NCBI GenBank assembly: GCA_013360745.1
Contig: JABWBA010000027.1
Coordinates: forward strand, 1 to 38,619
Direction of reading: 5' to 3'
DNA length: 38,619 nt
Source of the DNA: Chthonomonadales bacterium
GTDB taxonomy: Bacteria; Armatimonadota; Chthonomonadetes; Chthonomonadales; CAJBBX01
This document shows positions 24,807-32,181 of the stretch, piece after piece; position 1 is the stretch's first letter, and every line of letters starts with the position of its first letter. Made by a program: the position numbers and the translations under genes. The notes beneath the pieces were generated by a model, which did no database searches, was not told where the DNA came from, and worked only from the letters and a program-made list of their open reading frames with translations.

Positions 24807-24831
24807 CGGATACCGGAACTTCCGGTATCCG
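24807..24831. promoter_or_regulatory. Perfect 12-bp dyad in the divergent gap
   Basis: CGGATACCGGAA and TTCCGGTATCCG flank a single C. The dyad is 117 bases upstream of the aminotransferase start and 79 bases upstream of the -35 of the PEP-CTERM gene. Such a compact symmetric site fits a dimeric regulator; a cruciform or terminator is possible but there is no T-run. Confidence 0.55.
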
Positions 24832-24909
24832 GGGTTCGTCCTTATGCTATACGGGGCGGTTCAACCGAAGGATCATGAAAATCGACTCTACGGATTTGCT
24901 TCGAAACTA

Positions 24910-24938
24910 TTGACATTGCGGCGGACTCCTCGTATACT
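24910..24938 (+). promoter_or_regulatory. Promoter of the PEP-CTERM gene
   Basis: TTGACA (24910-24915) and TATACT (24933-24938) with a 17-bp spacer. The transcript would start near 24945 and carry a leader of about 137 bases before the GTG start. The whole gap 24690-25081 holds this promoter and the dyad; other frames in it have no support. Confidence 0.8.
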
Positions 24939-25081
24939 CTCTTCGTGCGATCCTGAACGTCGATGCAGGACCAAGGGATTGTTGGCTTCGTTTCTTCCGG
25001 GAACGCAGTCGGTGACTGATCGATCTAGCATTTATGGGTATCGCTACAAGAACAAATACAGAAGAAAGGTAGGTAGCGCCT

Positions 25082-25888
25082 GTGAGACTTAGTAGCGTAT
25101 TACTAGTCCTTGCAGTACTCGCAACGGCACTTGTTCCCGTTGCAGTGTCCGCTCAAGCGGTCGACGATTTCGCCTATGTCCCGGCCACCAATCTGGGCGG
25201 CCAGAACGGCGGTTCAGGATGGGCCGGACCCTGGGGTTCGTCGTCTCCGTTCTCGCCAGCATTCACGATCACCTCGGGCGGTTTGACCTTCCCGGGCCTC
25301 ATCACGAGCGGCAACGCCGTTCGTACCAACTATTCCGGCAGCTCGTGGGCCTACATCAACAGGTTCACGTCAGCCTCCTACGGCGCTCCTAACTCGAGCA
25401 CCTGGGTTCAGTTCCTGGTTCGTCCCGATACTGGTTTCGGACAGTGGGGCTCGATGGTCCTTGGCGGCGCCTACTGGGCAACCAACTCGGTTACGGTCGG
25501 CTTGAACAGCGACAATACCGGGACGTACCTCTACATTCAGCAAGGCCCGAATCCGCCGATCAGGACGCCGTTTGCCTACAGCGCGGGCAACACCTATCTG
25601 GTCCAGGCCAAGTTCGATATCGATGGCACGGGCTCCCTTGTCAATGTCAAGGCGTACGCATGGGTCAACAACATCATGCCCACCGCCAGCGTAACCGCGA
25701 ACGGACTCAACTGGAGCGGCGTCGGCAACAGCCTGCAGCTCTACTCGTCTGGGGACTATACGTACGATCAGTTCCATGTCGGCGACACACCGGATGATCC
25801 GGTCCCTGAGGCCGGCACGATGGTCGCACTGGGCAGCTTCCTGAGCATGGGCGGCGTCTTCCTTCGCCGCCGGTTCTCCAAGAGCTAA
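25082..25888 (+). CDS. PEP-CTERM sorted secreted protein
   Basis: 268 residues from a GTG at 25082, with GGTAGG upstream. The signal peptide is MRLSSVLLVLAVLATALVPV followed by AVSAQA. The mature part is Gly, Ser, Asn and Thr-rich with repeated aromatic beta-strand patterns (GGSGWAGPWGSSSPF, WVQFLVRPDTGFGQWGSMVL), consistent with a concanavalin-like sandwich, possibly sugar-binding. The C-terminus is a PEP-CTERM tail: VPEAGTM, a short hydrophobic helix and RRRFSKS. Exosortase would cleave there and anchor or release the protein; no exosortase lies in the window. It is monocistronic, with a consensus promoter and a strong terminator, which suggests high expression. Confidence 0.9.
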   Translation: MRLSSVLLVLAVLATALVPVAVSAQAVDDFAYVPATNLGGQNGGSGWAGPWGSSSPFSPAFTITSGGLTFPGLITSGNAVRTNYSGSSWAYINRFTSASYGAPNSSTWVQFLVRPDTGFGQWGSMVLGGAYWATNSVTVGLNSDNTGTYLYIQQGPNPPIRTPFAYSAGNTYLVQAKFDIDGTGSLVNVKAYAWVNNIMPTASVTANGLNWSGVGNSLQLYSSGDYTYDQFHVGDTPDDPVPEAGTMVALGSFLSMGGVFLRRRFSKS

Positions 25889-25915
25889 TCCGCGCGAGCG
25901 ATCGTTCGTACTGTG

Positions 25916-25949
25916 AGCGGCCCGGCGAAAGCCGGGCCGCTCTCTTTTT
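25916..25949 (+). terminator. Rho-independent terminator after the PEP-CTERM gene
   Basis: AGCGGCCCGGC and GCCGGGCCGCT form a perfect 11-bp stem closed by GAAA, followed by TCTTTTT within three bases. This is the clearest intrinsic terminator in the window. Confidence 0.95.
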
Positions 25950-26089
25950 ATCCCCTCGAGACTGGCGTGCATCGGCGACAGACACTCTGGTCCAACTCCT
26001 GTGCTTCGATCGGAGCCGTGGGATGGGACACTGCAGGTCATCGATGACGGGTAGACTCTACTCGTATCTATCCGGAACGGGAGTGTCCA

Positions 26090-28648
26090 ATGATCCGGCG
26101 TCAGCCAACGGTTATCCTTAGCATCGGCCTGTGTCTGTTAACCGCCGCGAAGGCGCAGACGCCTGTTCCGTTGCCCACGGGAAAGACGATTACGCCCAGA
26201 GGCAAACACACGCCGGTCGGCAGCTTCCCGTGCAACATGGCGCTGGTCCGGTCGGGAAAGTACGCCCTGGTCACCAACGCGGGATTTCGCCAGGCGCTCA
26301 CCGTTGTCCATGTACAAACCGGCGAAGTTGCGTCCCGTATCGAGTTCTCCAAGAGCCGCAACGGCGTCAAGGAAGGGCTTTACTACGGGCTGGCCGTTCG
26401 GCCCGGCGCTCAATATGACGAGATCTGGGTCTCACGAGGATCCGAAGAGCGCGTCACTCTCTTTACCGTAGACGAAGGCGGCATGCTCCGTGAGGCCGAT
26501 CAGAGCATTCCGATCCGCAGGCCCGGCGGAAGCAGCGCCCCGCGGGAGGTCGCAGCAGGGCTCGCTCTCAACTCGGATGGCTCTCGGCTGTACGTAGCCG
26601 GCAACAACACCTCTCGCGCCACTGCTTTTCGGGGGACCCTCAATATCCTCGATACAACACAACGCCAAACGATAGCCACGGTCGAGGTGCCCGGATTCCC
26701 CTACGATGTCATCGCTCTGACAAAAGGGAGGCTTGCCGATCGTAAGGTCTATGTCAGCAGTGAGCGGGACGGCGTGGTCGCGGTCATCGACCCTTCAGAC
26801 GCCCGACTGATACGGACCATACGCACAGGAGCCAACCCAACAACGATGGCGCTCGACCACGAGCAAAAACGCCTCTTCGTCTCCAACTCGGGCAGCGACA
26901 CGATCAGTATCATCGATACAGAACGGGATCGCATCGTCGAGACGATCCTCGTCCGACCGGAGGATCTGCGAGGACTGCCGGGCGCCACGCCCCTCGGACT
27001 GGCCCTCGGCCCTGATGAGCGGCGGCTCTATGTGGCGTTGGCCGATATGAACGCTATCGGCGTGGTCGACCTCCAACGCAGGGGTTTGATCGGCTTTATC
27101 CCCGTCGGATGGTATCCGACCTCTCTCAGCCTATCCCACGACGGCAGCCAGATCCTCGTGGCCAACGGCAAAGGCACAACCGTACAGAATCCCAATGGGA
27201 CCCCGGCCGGCCCCGGCGGCGCCTGGGGTCAGTACATTCCGAACATCATCGAGGGCGCCGTCTCGAGCTTCGCCACGCCAGCGGATAGCGCGCTCGAAGG
27301 GGAAACGCTCCGAACGCTCGCCAACAACCGCATCGCCGAGGCGCGCCGCACGGAGTTCCGAAATCCGGGCATCAAGCACGTCTTCTACATCATCAAGGAG
27401 AATCGGACCTACGATCAGGTGTTCGGAGATATCCCGTCGGGCAATGGGGACCCGAGCCTCTGCCTGTTCCCCCGGGATGTAACGCCGAACCAGCACGCGC
27501 TCGCCGAGCGATTCGGTCTGTTCGACAACTTCCACTGCTGCGCCGAGGTATCAGCCGACGGATGGAACTGGTCCGTATCCGGCATGGCCAACGAGTACAC
27601 CGTACGCAACTCCCTGTACAGCTACAGCGGACGGGGCAGAGCCTACGACTACGAAGGCCTCAACAACGGCTCCCCCGTCGATCTGATGGGCTTGCGGGAT
27701 GTTGCTGCCTCACCCGGCGGCTATATATGGGACCTGTGCGCCAGAAAAGGCGTGTCCTTCCGCAACTACGGTTTCTATTTGCAGGAATACGGCGAGGAGG
27801 ATCGTGACAAGAAAGGGTCAATCGTCGCACGGCCCAATACCGCCGTCAAACGAGCGCTGATCCGGGCGACCGACGAGAGCTTCCTGCAGTACGACCTCGC
27901 CTATGCCGACAGTGACGCCTGGGTGACCTATCAATGCCCAGCTCCGAACCAGAAACGCGCCTTCGGAGTCCGCAGGGCCACGAGCCGGTACGCCGAATGG
28001 AAGGCGGAGTTCGATGAGTTCGTCCGCAACCGCAACTTGCCCCGATTCAACATGATCCGGCTCCCGAGGGATCACACTCAGGGTACCACCGTCGGTGTCA
28101 GCTCGCCCCGGGCCATGGTGGCCGATAACGATTACGCGGTCGGCCAGATCGTAGAAGCGATCAGCGCATCACCATACTGGACGAAGAGCGCCGTGTTCAT
28201 CGTCGAGGACGACGCGCAGGCGGGTCACGATCATGTCGACGCACACCGCTCGGTTGCCCTGGTGATCAGCCCCTACTCACGCAGGTCCGCCGTCGACAGC
28301 CGGTTTTATAACACGGACAGCGCGCTCCGCACCATGGAGCTGATCCTCGGCCTCCCACCCCTGTGCCAGTATGACGCGGTAGCGCCACCGTTCGACTGCT
28401 TTACCCGGCGGCCCGAGAACGCCGAGCCCTACACCGCCATCCTGCCCGCCCGTGAGATTATCGCCGAGGTCAACGGCAGGACGGCGTTCAAGGCCGATCT
28501 CTCCGCCACGCTCAACTTCGCCGATGCGGATGCGGCGCCGGATGCCATCCTCAACCATATCCTGTGGCACGCAATCAAAGGCCCGGATGTCGCCGAACCC
28601 CCTTCCCGGTTCGGGCTCAGGGTCGCAGGAGATCATGACGATGACTGA
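26090..28648 (+). CDS. YncE-like beta-propeller fused to phosphoesterase domain
   Basis: 852 residues from ATG 26090 with GGGAG upstream. A signal peptide (VILSIGLCLLTAAKAQ) directs export. Residues about 40-390 are a YVTN/YncE-type propeller with repeats such as DGSRLYVAGNN, KVYVSSERDGVVAVIDP and KRLFVSNSGSDTISIID. Residues about 415-800 are a phosphoesterase of the alkaline phosphatase superfamily (PF04185 type): KHVFYIIKENRTYDQVFGDI with the metal-binding and nucleophile region, GLFDNFHCCAEVSADGWNW, and AVFIVEDDAQAGHDHVDAHR with metal ligands. Two neighbouring Cys (HCC) occur in the active-site loop. This fusion is known in several phyla; the substrate is unknown, with phosphate esters or phospholipids possible. 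Its stop overlaps the next gene, a translationally coupled operon. Confidence 0.92.
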   Translation: MIRRQPTVILSIGLCLLTAAKAQTPVPLPTGKTITPRGKHTPVGSFPCNMALVRSGKYALVTNAGFRQALTVVHVQTGEVASRIEFSKSRNGVKEGLYYGLAVRPGAQYDEIWVSRGSEERVTLFTVDEGGMLREADQSIPIRRPGGSSAPREVAAGLALNSDGSRLYVAGNNTSRATAFRGTLNILDTTQRQTIATVEVPGFPYDVIALTKGRLADRKVYVSSERDGVVAVIDPSDARLIRTIRTGANPTTMALDHEQKRLFVSNSGSDTISIIDTERDRIVETILVRPEDLRGLPGATPLGLALGPDERRLYVALADMNAIGVVDLQRRGLIGFIPVGWYPTSLSLSHDGSQILVANGKGTTVQNPNGTPAGPGGAWGQYIPNIIEGAVSSFATPADSALEGETLRTLANNRIAEARRTEFRNPGIKHVFYIIKENRTYDQVFGDIPSGNGDPSLCLFPRDVTPNQHALAERFGLFDNFHCCAEVSADGWNWSVSGMANEYTVRNSLYSYSGRGRAYDYEGLNNGSPVDLMGLRDVAASPGGYIWDLCARKGVSFRNYGFYLQEYGEEDRDKKGSIVARPNTAVKRALIRATDESFLQYDLAYADSDAWVTYQCPAPNQKRAFGVRRATSRYAEWKAEFDEFVRNRNLPRFNMIRLPRDHTQGTTVGVSSPRAMVADNDYAVGQIVEAISASPYWTKSAVFIVEDDAQAGHDHVDAHRSVALVISPYSRRSAVDSRFYNTDSALRTMELILGLPPLCQYDAVAPPFDCFTRRPENAEPYTAILPAREIIAEVNGRTAFKADLSATLNFADADAAPDAILNHILWHAIKGPDVAEPPSRFGLRVAGDHDDD

Positions 28649-29459
28649 TCCGCACCCTTCGACGGGCTTCACCAGCTATCACGTTCACACAAAGTGGAGC
28701 GATGGGGCCGAGACCGTCGCATCAACCGTCGCACGGGCCGCCGCCCTCGATTTGGACGAGGTAGGGATCAGCGACCATTTCGTCCTCCATCCGAGCGGCG
28801 TCGCGCTGGAGTGGAGCATGCCCACCGAGCGCCTCGACGAATACACGCGCGACATCATGACCGTGGCCGCCTCCGCCCCGTTGCCGGTGCGCCTCGGGAT
28901 CGAGTCCGATTTCATCCCGGAGACCGCCGAAGAGACCATACGCAGGCTCGACCGCTGCCCCTTCGACTACCGGATCGGCTCGGTTCATTTCATCGACGGT
29001 TTCCCGGTCGATGAACACAGCCGGTTCTGGGAGGGCCTCAGTCAGGAGGAGGCAGACGACAAGTGGCGTGATTACTATCGGCGCGTCATCCTCATGGCGC
29101 AGTCCGGCGGATTCGACATCGTCGCCCACCTCGATCTGCCGAAGAAGTTCGGCCGATACCCGGTGGCCGATCTGAGCGCAGACGCCCGACACGCGTTGGA
29201 TGCAATCCGCGACTCGGGCATGGCCATGGAACTCAACACATCGGGCCGCTATCAGACCGCCAGAGAGGCCTATCCCTCCCCATGGCATCTCCGAGAGGCT
29301 AAGCGACGAGGAATCCCCGTGCTGATCACCGCGGACGCCCACAACCCCGCCAACCTCAACCGGGACTTTCGCGCTGCCGCTGATTTGCTGCGGGAGGCCG
29401 GCTATACCGAGGTCACGCGCTTCTCCGGCCGCGAGCAGATTCGGACCCCTCTGGGATAA
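28641..29459 (+). CDS. PHP-domain phosphatase, histidinol-phosphatase-like
   Basis: 272 residues from ATG 28641, nine bases after AGGAG; an ATG at 28635 is also in frame but too close. The gene starts inside the last codons of the preceding gene (8-base overlap). The PHP metal site is intact: SYHVHTKWSDG, ISDHF, LGIESDF, IGSVHFID, DIVAHLDLPKKFG and LITADAHNP. The order and the sequence around GSVHFIDGFPVD match histidinol-phosphatases of the HisK/HisJ type, which complete the penultimate step of histidine synthesis in the cytoplasm. No other his genes are near, so another phosphate ester is possible. It is followed eight bases later by the SRAP gene. Confidence 0.88.
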   Translation: MTDPHPSTGFTSYHVHTKWSDGAETVASTVARAAALDLDEVGISDHFVLHPSGVALEWSMPTERLDEYTRDIMTVAASAPLPVRLGIESDFIPETAEETIRRLDRCPFDYRIGSVHFIDGFPVDEHSRFWEGLSQEEADDKWRDYYRRVILMAQSGGFDIVAHLDLPKKFGRYPVADLSADARHALDAIRDSGMAMELNTSGRYQTAREAYPSPWHLREAKRRGIPVLITADAHNPANLNRDFRAAADLLREAGYTEVTRFSGREQIRTPLG

Positions 29460-29466
29460 CGGGCCG

Positions 29467-30165
29467 GTGTGCGGGCGGTATACCATCGTCCATGATCTCG
29501 CCTCGGTCTGCGAACGGTTCGGCGTCCGTCCCTTGCCGTTCGACCCGGGTCCGCGCTACAACATCGCACCGACACAGGGCGTGCCGATCATCATCAACGA
29601 CGGGGGCCGACGAGAGCTGCTCCTGGCCCAATGGGGCCTTGTGCCGTTCTGGGCCAGGGATCCGGAGATCGGCAGCCGGCTCATCAACGCCCGCGCCGAG
29701 ACGCTCGCCGAGAAAGCCTCCTTCAAGCACGCGCTCGCAAGACGCCGGTGTCTAATACCCGCCGACGGATTCTACGAATGGCTACGGACGGGCGGATCCA
29801 CGCAACCCTATTACATACGCAGGACCGACCAGGCCCTCTTCGCCTTCGCAGGCCTCTGGGAAGAGTGGGGTTCGCCCGATGGCAGCCCGCTCATCTCCTG
29901 CGCGATCATCACCGTCGAGCCCAACGCACTGCTGGCGCCCATTCATAACCGGATGCCCGCCATCCTCTCCGAAGAGCAGGAGGAGCCGTGGATGGCGGGC
30001 GTGTCCGCCCGACAACGGAGTACGGCGCGGACTGAGCCGCCTGAGGAGCGCTGGCGCGGTATGCTCCGCCCCTGGCCTGGCGATGACCTCGAAGCGTACG
30101 CCGTATCCCGAGCCGTCAATAATCCCCGGTATACCGGGCAGGACTGCATCGACCCCGCACCGTAA
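29467..30165 (+). CDS. yedK: SRAP family protein (YedK/HMCES), abasic-site DNA crosslinker
   Basis: 232 residues. Start is GTG 29467, so that Met1 is removed and Cys2 (MCGRYTIV) becomes the N-terminal nucleophile, as in all SRAP proteins; the Cys forms a thiazolidine crosslink with abasic sites in single-stranded DNA. Other conserved elements are present: RYNIAPTQGVPI, QWGLVPFWA, LINARAETLAEKASFKHA (catalytic Glu), RCLIPADGFYEW and the His in APIHNRMPAIL. The C-terminus after DLEAYAVSRAVNNP is normal. It is the third gene of the operon; why a DNA-protecting protein is coupled to phosphatases is not evident. No SOS box is seen directly upstream. Confidence 0.96.
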   Translation: MCGRYTIVHDLASVCERFGVRPLPFDPGPRYNIAPTQGVPIIINDGGRRELLLAQWGLVPFWARDPEIGSRLINARAETLAEKASFKHALARRRCLIPADGFYEWLRTGGSTQPYYIRRTDQALFAFAGLWEEWGSPDGSPLISCAIITVEPNALLAPIHNRMPAILSEEQEEPWMAGVSARQRSTARTEPPEERWRGMLRPWPGDDLEAYAVSRAVNNPRYTGQDCIDPAP

Positions 30166-30175
30166 ACTGATCCCA

Positions 30176-30197
30176 GAGGCGTAACCCGTGACGCCTC
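30176..30197 (+). terminator. Short hairpin after the SRAP gene
   Basis: GAGGCGT and ACGCCTC form a 7-bp stem with an 8-base loop, ten bases after the stop codon and just ahead of the next ribosome binding site. There is no T-run; it may end transcription or mask translation of the next frame. Confidence 0.35.
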
Positions 30198-30210
30198 ATG
30201 GAGGTGCGAG

Positions 30211-30763
30211 ATGATGGCAGTATTCGGAGCGGCTGCGGCAACCGTCTCATCCATTTGCCCTCTGGTAACCGACCGTGAGATGGCCCTGTCGCGTGCATGG
30301 GCGGCCGCAAAGTTCGAAGGCGCCATCGTTGACGCTCCGCCGGCGGCTGGCCTGTACGTGATCGCCAACCATGACCCTGTCCAGAAGAACGGCCGGGCCG
30401 GCCGCCCGATGAACATCGCAGGCGTTCGCTACGAACGGATACCCTTCAACGGCGCCGGCGTGCACGGCGTCGATCCGTACACCTTCTGGTCCCAGGTTTG
30501 CCCTTCGATTACCTGTTGCTGGGACGTACGGCGCGAGGATCTCGACTATGCAGGTCTGCGGAGGCTTGTCGGACAATGGCGAGCGCTGGCGCCGCTGATG
30601 CTCGCCGACTACTACCCGCTCCTACCCTACTCCACCCGCAGCGATCCCTGGGTCGCGTGGCAGTTTCAGAGCCCGGAGGAAGGGCGAGGGGCTCCGGCTC
30701 GCGGTGGACCGGGCGCCCGGCGTGGGCGTCGTTGCGCTGGAACGGAAGGAGGACGCGAGGTAG
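30211..30763 (+). pseudogene. Deletion remnant of an NPCBM-domain glycoside hydrolase gene
   Basis: GGAGGTG precedes ATG 30211. The first part (to about residue 75) has FEGAIVDAPPAAGLYVIANH and VQKNGRAGRPMNIAGVRYER, the start of an NPCBM carbohydrate-binding domain, which should go on for 100 residues. Instead the frame jumps to IPFNGAGVHGVDPYTFWSQV and CWDVRREDLDYAGLRRLVGQ, then LADYYPLLPYSTRSDPWVAW, which I read as the C-terminal part of an alpha-galactosidase-like enzyme. The middle of the gene, probably 400 residues or more, is missing. After QSPEEG near 30685 the natural reading appears to shift one base (GEGLRLAVDRAPGVGVVALE) and stop at TAG 30761-30763; the unshifted frame runs on antisense to the nucleotidase gene. 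No active product is expected. Confidence 0.6.
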
Positions 30764-32181
30764 CGTTCGACGGCAACGCGTATATCAACGCCCCGATCGA
30801 TGATCCGCACCGATGGGATGCGGTATTCGGTGTCCGCGACGTAATCCACCATGGCTACGCGATAGATGCGATCGGGTTGGACGCTGTCCAGATCGCCGCT
30901 CCAGCAGGTCGACGGATACTTGCGCAGGAGCTCACGCACCTCGGCCCCGCGGAGGAGTACGGTGATGACGATGTTCCGGAACGGCATCGCAGCGTAGAGA
31001 TCGTATCGGCGGACGCGCGAGCGGGTCAGAACGTCGATCAGCCCGGCTCCCAGCGGGTTGAGCGCGAGATCCGTTCCTGCGGCCCTGCGCATCGCATCGA
31101 CGGTAAGCTGCGTCGTCACTCGAGATCTCGATTCGCGCGTGGCGCCAGGGTCCGGGATCCCGCCGATAACCTTCTCAAAGGGCCGCAGAAACGGCGCTAG
31201 AACGCGCTGCACCTTCGGATCAGCAGGTAATGATCCATCCACGGGCGTCAGCCTTCCCTCAGCCGAGACGAGACGATAATCCCCATCAACCCGTCCGAAG
31301 TTGAGGTCCAGCCGTCCTACGTTGACGCCGTACTCGCCATCCTGTACGATCGGCACTCGCCTTCCGGATGGGCCGGTAACCCATAGCGGCTCATAGAGAA
31401 ACGTGTGCGAATCTCCGCCCACAATGGCGTCGATGCCATCGACGGAGCCCGCCAGCAGAAGATCCATCGGCATGCCGATATGGGTCAGAGCGATCACGAT
31501 ATCGCACCGCTTCCGCACCTCGGGCACGACGGACTTCATCGCCGCAAAGGGGTCCGTGATGCGCCAGCCGCGCGTCTGAGGATAACCGGCCGATCGTGGT
31601 GCGGTGACGGATACGATCCCAACCCGAAGACCGTTGATCCTCTTAATCACGTACGGGCGGATGCCGGGTAGCGGCTTACCCGTGCCGTCGGCAAGGTTGG
31701 CGCAGAGCCACGGAAACCTCGAGGCGCGGACGAAGCGGAGGAGCGCGGCCTGCGAACCGCGCGCGTCACCGGCATCGACCGCATCCCGGGCCTTGAACTC
31801 GTTATTGCCGATGGCCCCTGCGTCGTACCCGGCCACGTTCATCGCCGCGATATCGGCCTGTCCTTCGTAGGCGTTGGTCAACGCACCGCGCGTAAACACG
31901 TCACCCGCATCGAGCAGCAGCTCATCGCCGGGAATCTCCGCCCGGAGCCGCCGGATCAACGTGGCGCGTCGGGCCGCCCCGCCGACGTCCTCCCGCAGCG
32001 CGCCGCCCCGACCCTGTTCCGCATAGGCGAACGGCAGGAGACGCCCGTGGACATCGTTGGTATGGAGGATGGTCAATCGAACCGTTTCGCCCGTCGGCGC
32101 AGAGGCGCGCGCCGCCAGGTGGAGGAGCCCCGCCACGATCAGGATCCGACCGCGATCGCCGAGCCGCATTCGGATAGTCAC
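30622..32181 (-). CDS. Secreted 5'-nucleotidase / 2',3'-cyclic phosphodiesterase (UshA-like)
   Basis: 519 residues from GTG 32181, whose GTGA overlaps the TGA of the upstream GH106-like gene: a coupled pair. The signal peptide is GRILIVAGLLHLAARASA. The metallophosphatase domain has the dimetal motifs VRLTILHTNDVHG, LLLDAGDVFTRG, AIGNNEF, VIALTHIGMPMD and VGGDSHT in order. The C-terminal nucleotide-binding domain follows (TDLALNPLGAGLIDVLTR, YDLYAAMPFRNIVITVLLRG). The enzyme would hydrolyse nucleotides outside the cytoplasm. The last 46 residues after VERYLASS are low-complexity and antisense to the converging hydrolase remnant, so the natural C-terminus was probably lost or overrun. Confidence 0.9.
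   Translation of the reverse strand: MTIRMRLGDRGRILIVAGLLHLAARASAPTGETVRLTILHTNDVHGRLLPFAYAEQGRGGALREDVGGAARRATLIRRLRAEIPGDELLLDAGDVFTRGALTNAYEGQADIAAMNVAGYDAGAIGNNEFKARDAVDAGDARGSQAALLRFVRASRFPWLCANLADGTGKPLPGIRPYVIKRINGLRVGIVSVTAPRSAGYPQTRGWRITDPFAAMKSVVPEVRKRCDIVIALTHIGMPMDLLLAGSVDGIDAIVGGDSHTFLYEPLWVTGPSGRRVPIVQDGEYGVNVGRLDLNFGRVDGDYRLVSAEGRLTPVDGSLPADPKVQRVLAPFLRPFEKVIGGIPDPGATRESRSRVTTQLTVDAMRRAAGTDLALNPLGAGLIDVLTRSRVRRYDLYAAMPFRNIVITVLLRGAEVRELLRKYPSTCWSGDLDSVQPDRIYRVAMVDYVADTEYRIPSVRIIDRGVDIRVAVERYLASSFRSSATTPTPGARSTASRSPSPFLRALKLPRDPGIAAGGVG

Noticed and set aside
24760-25092. Plus-strand open frame of 110 codons before the PEP-CTERM gene
   Set aside because: It spans the dyad and the consensus promoter, overlaps the true start and has no ribosome binding site.
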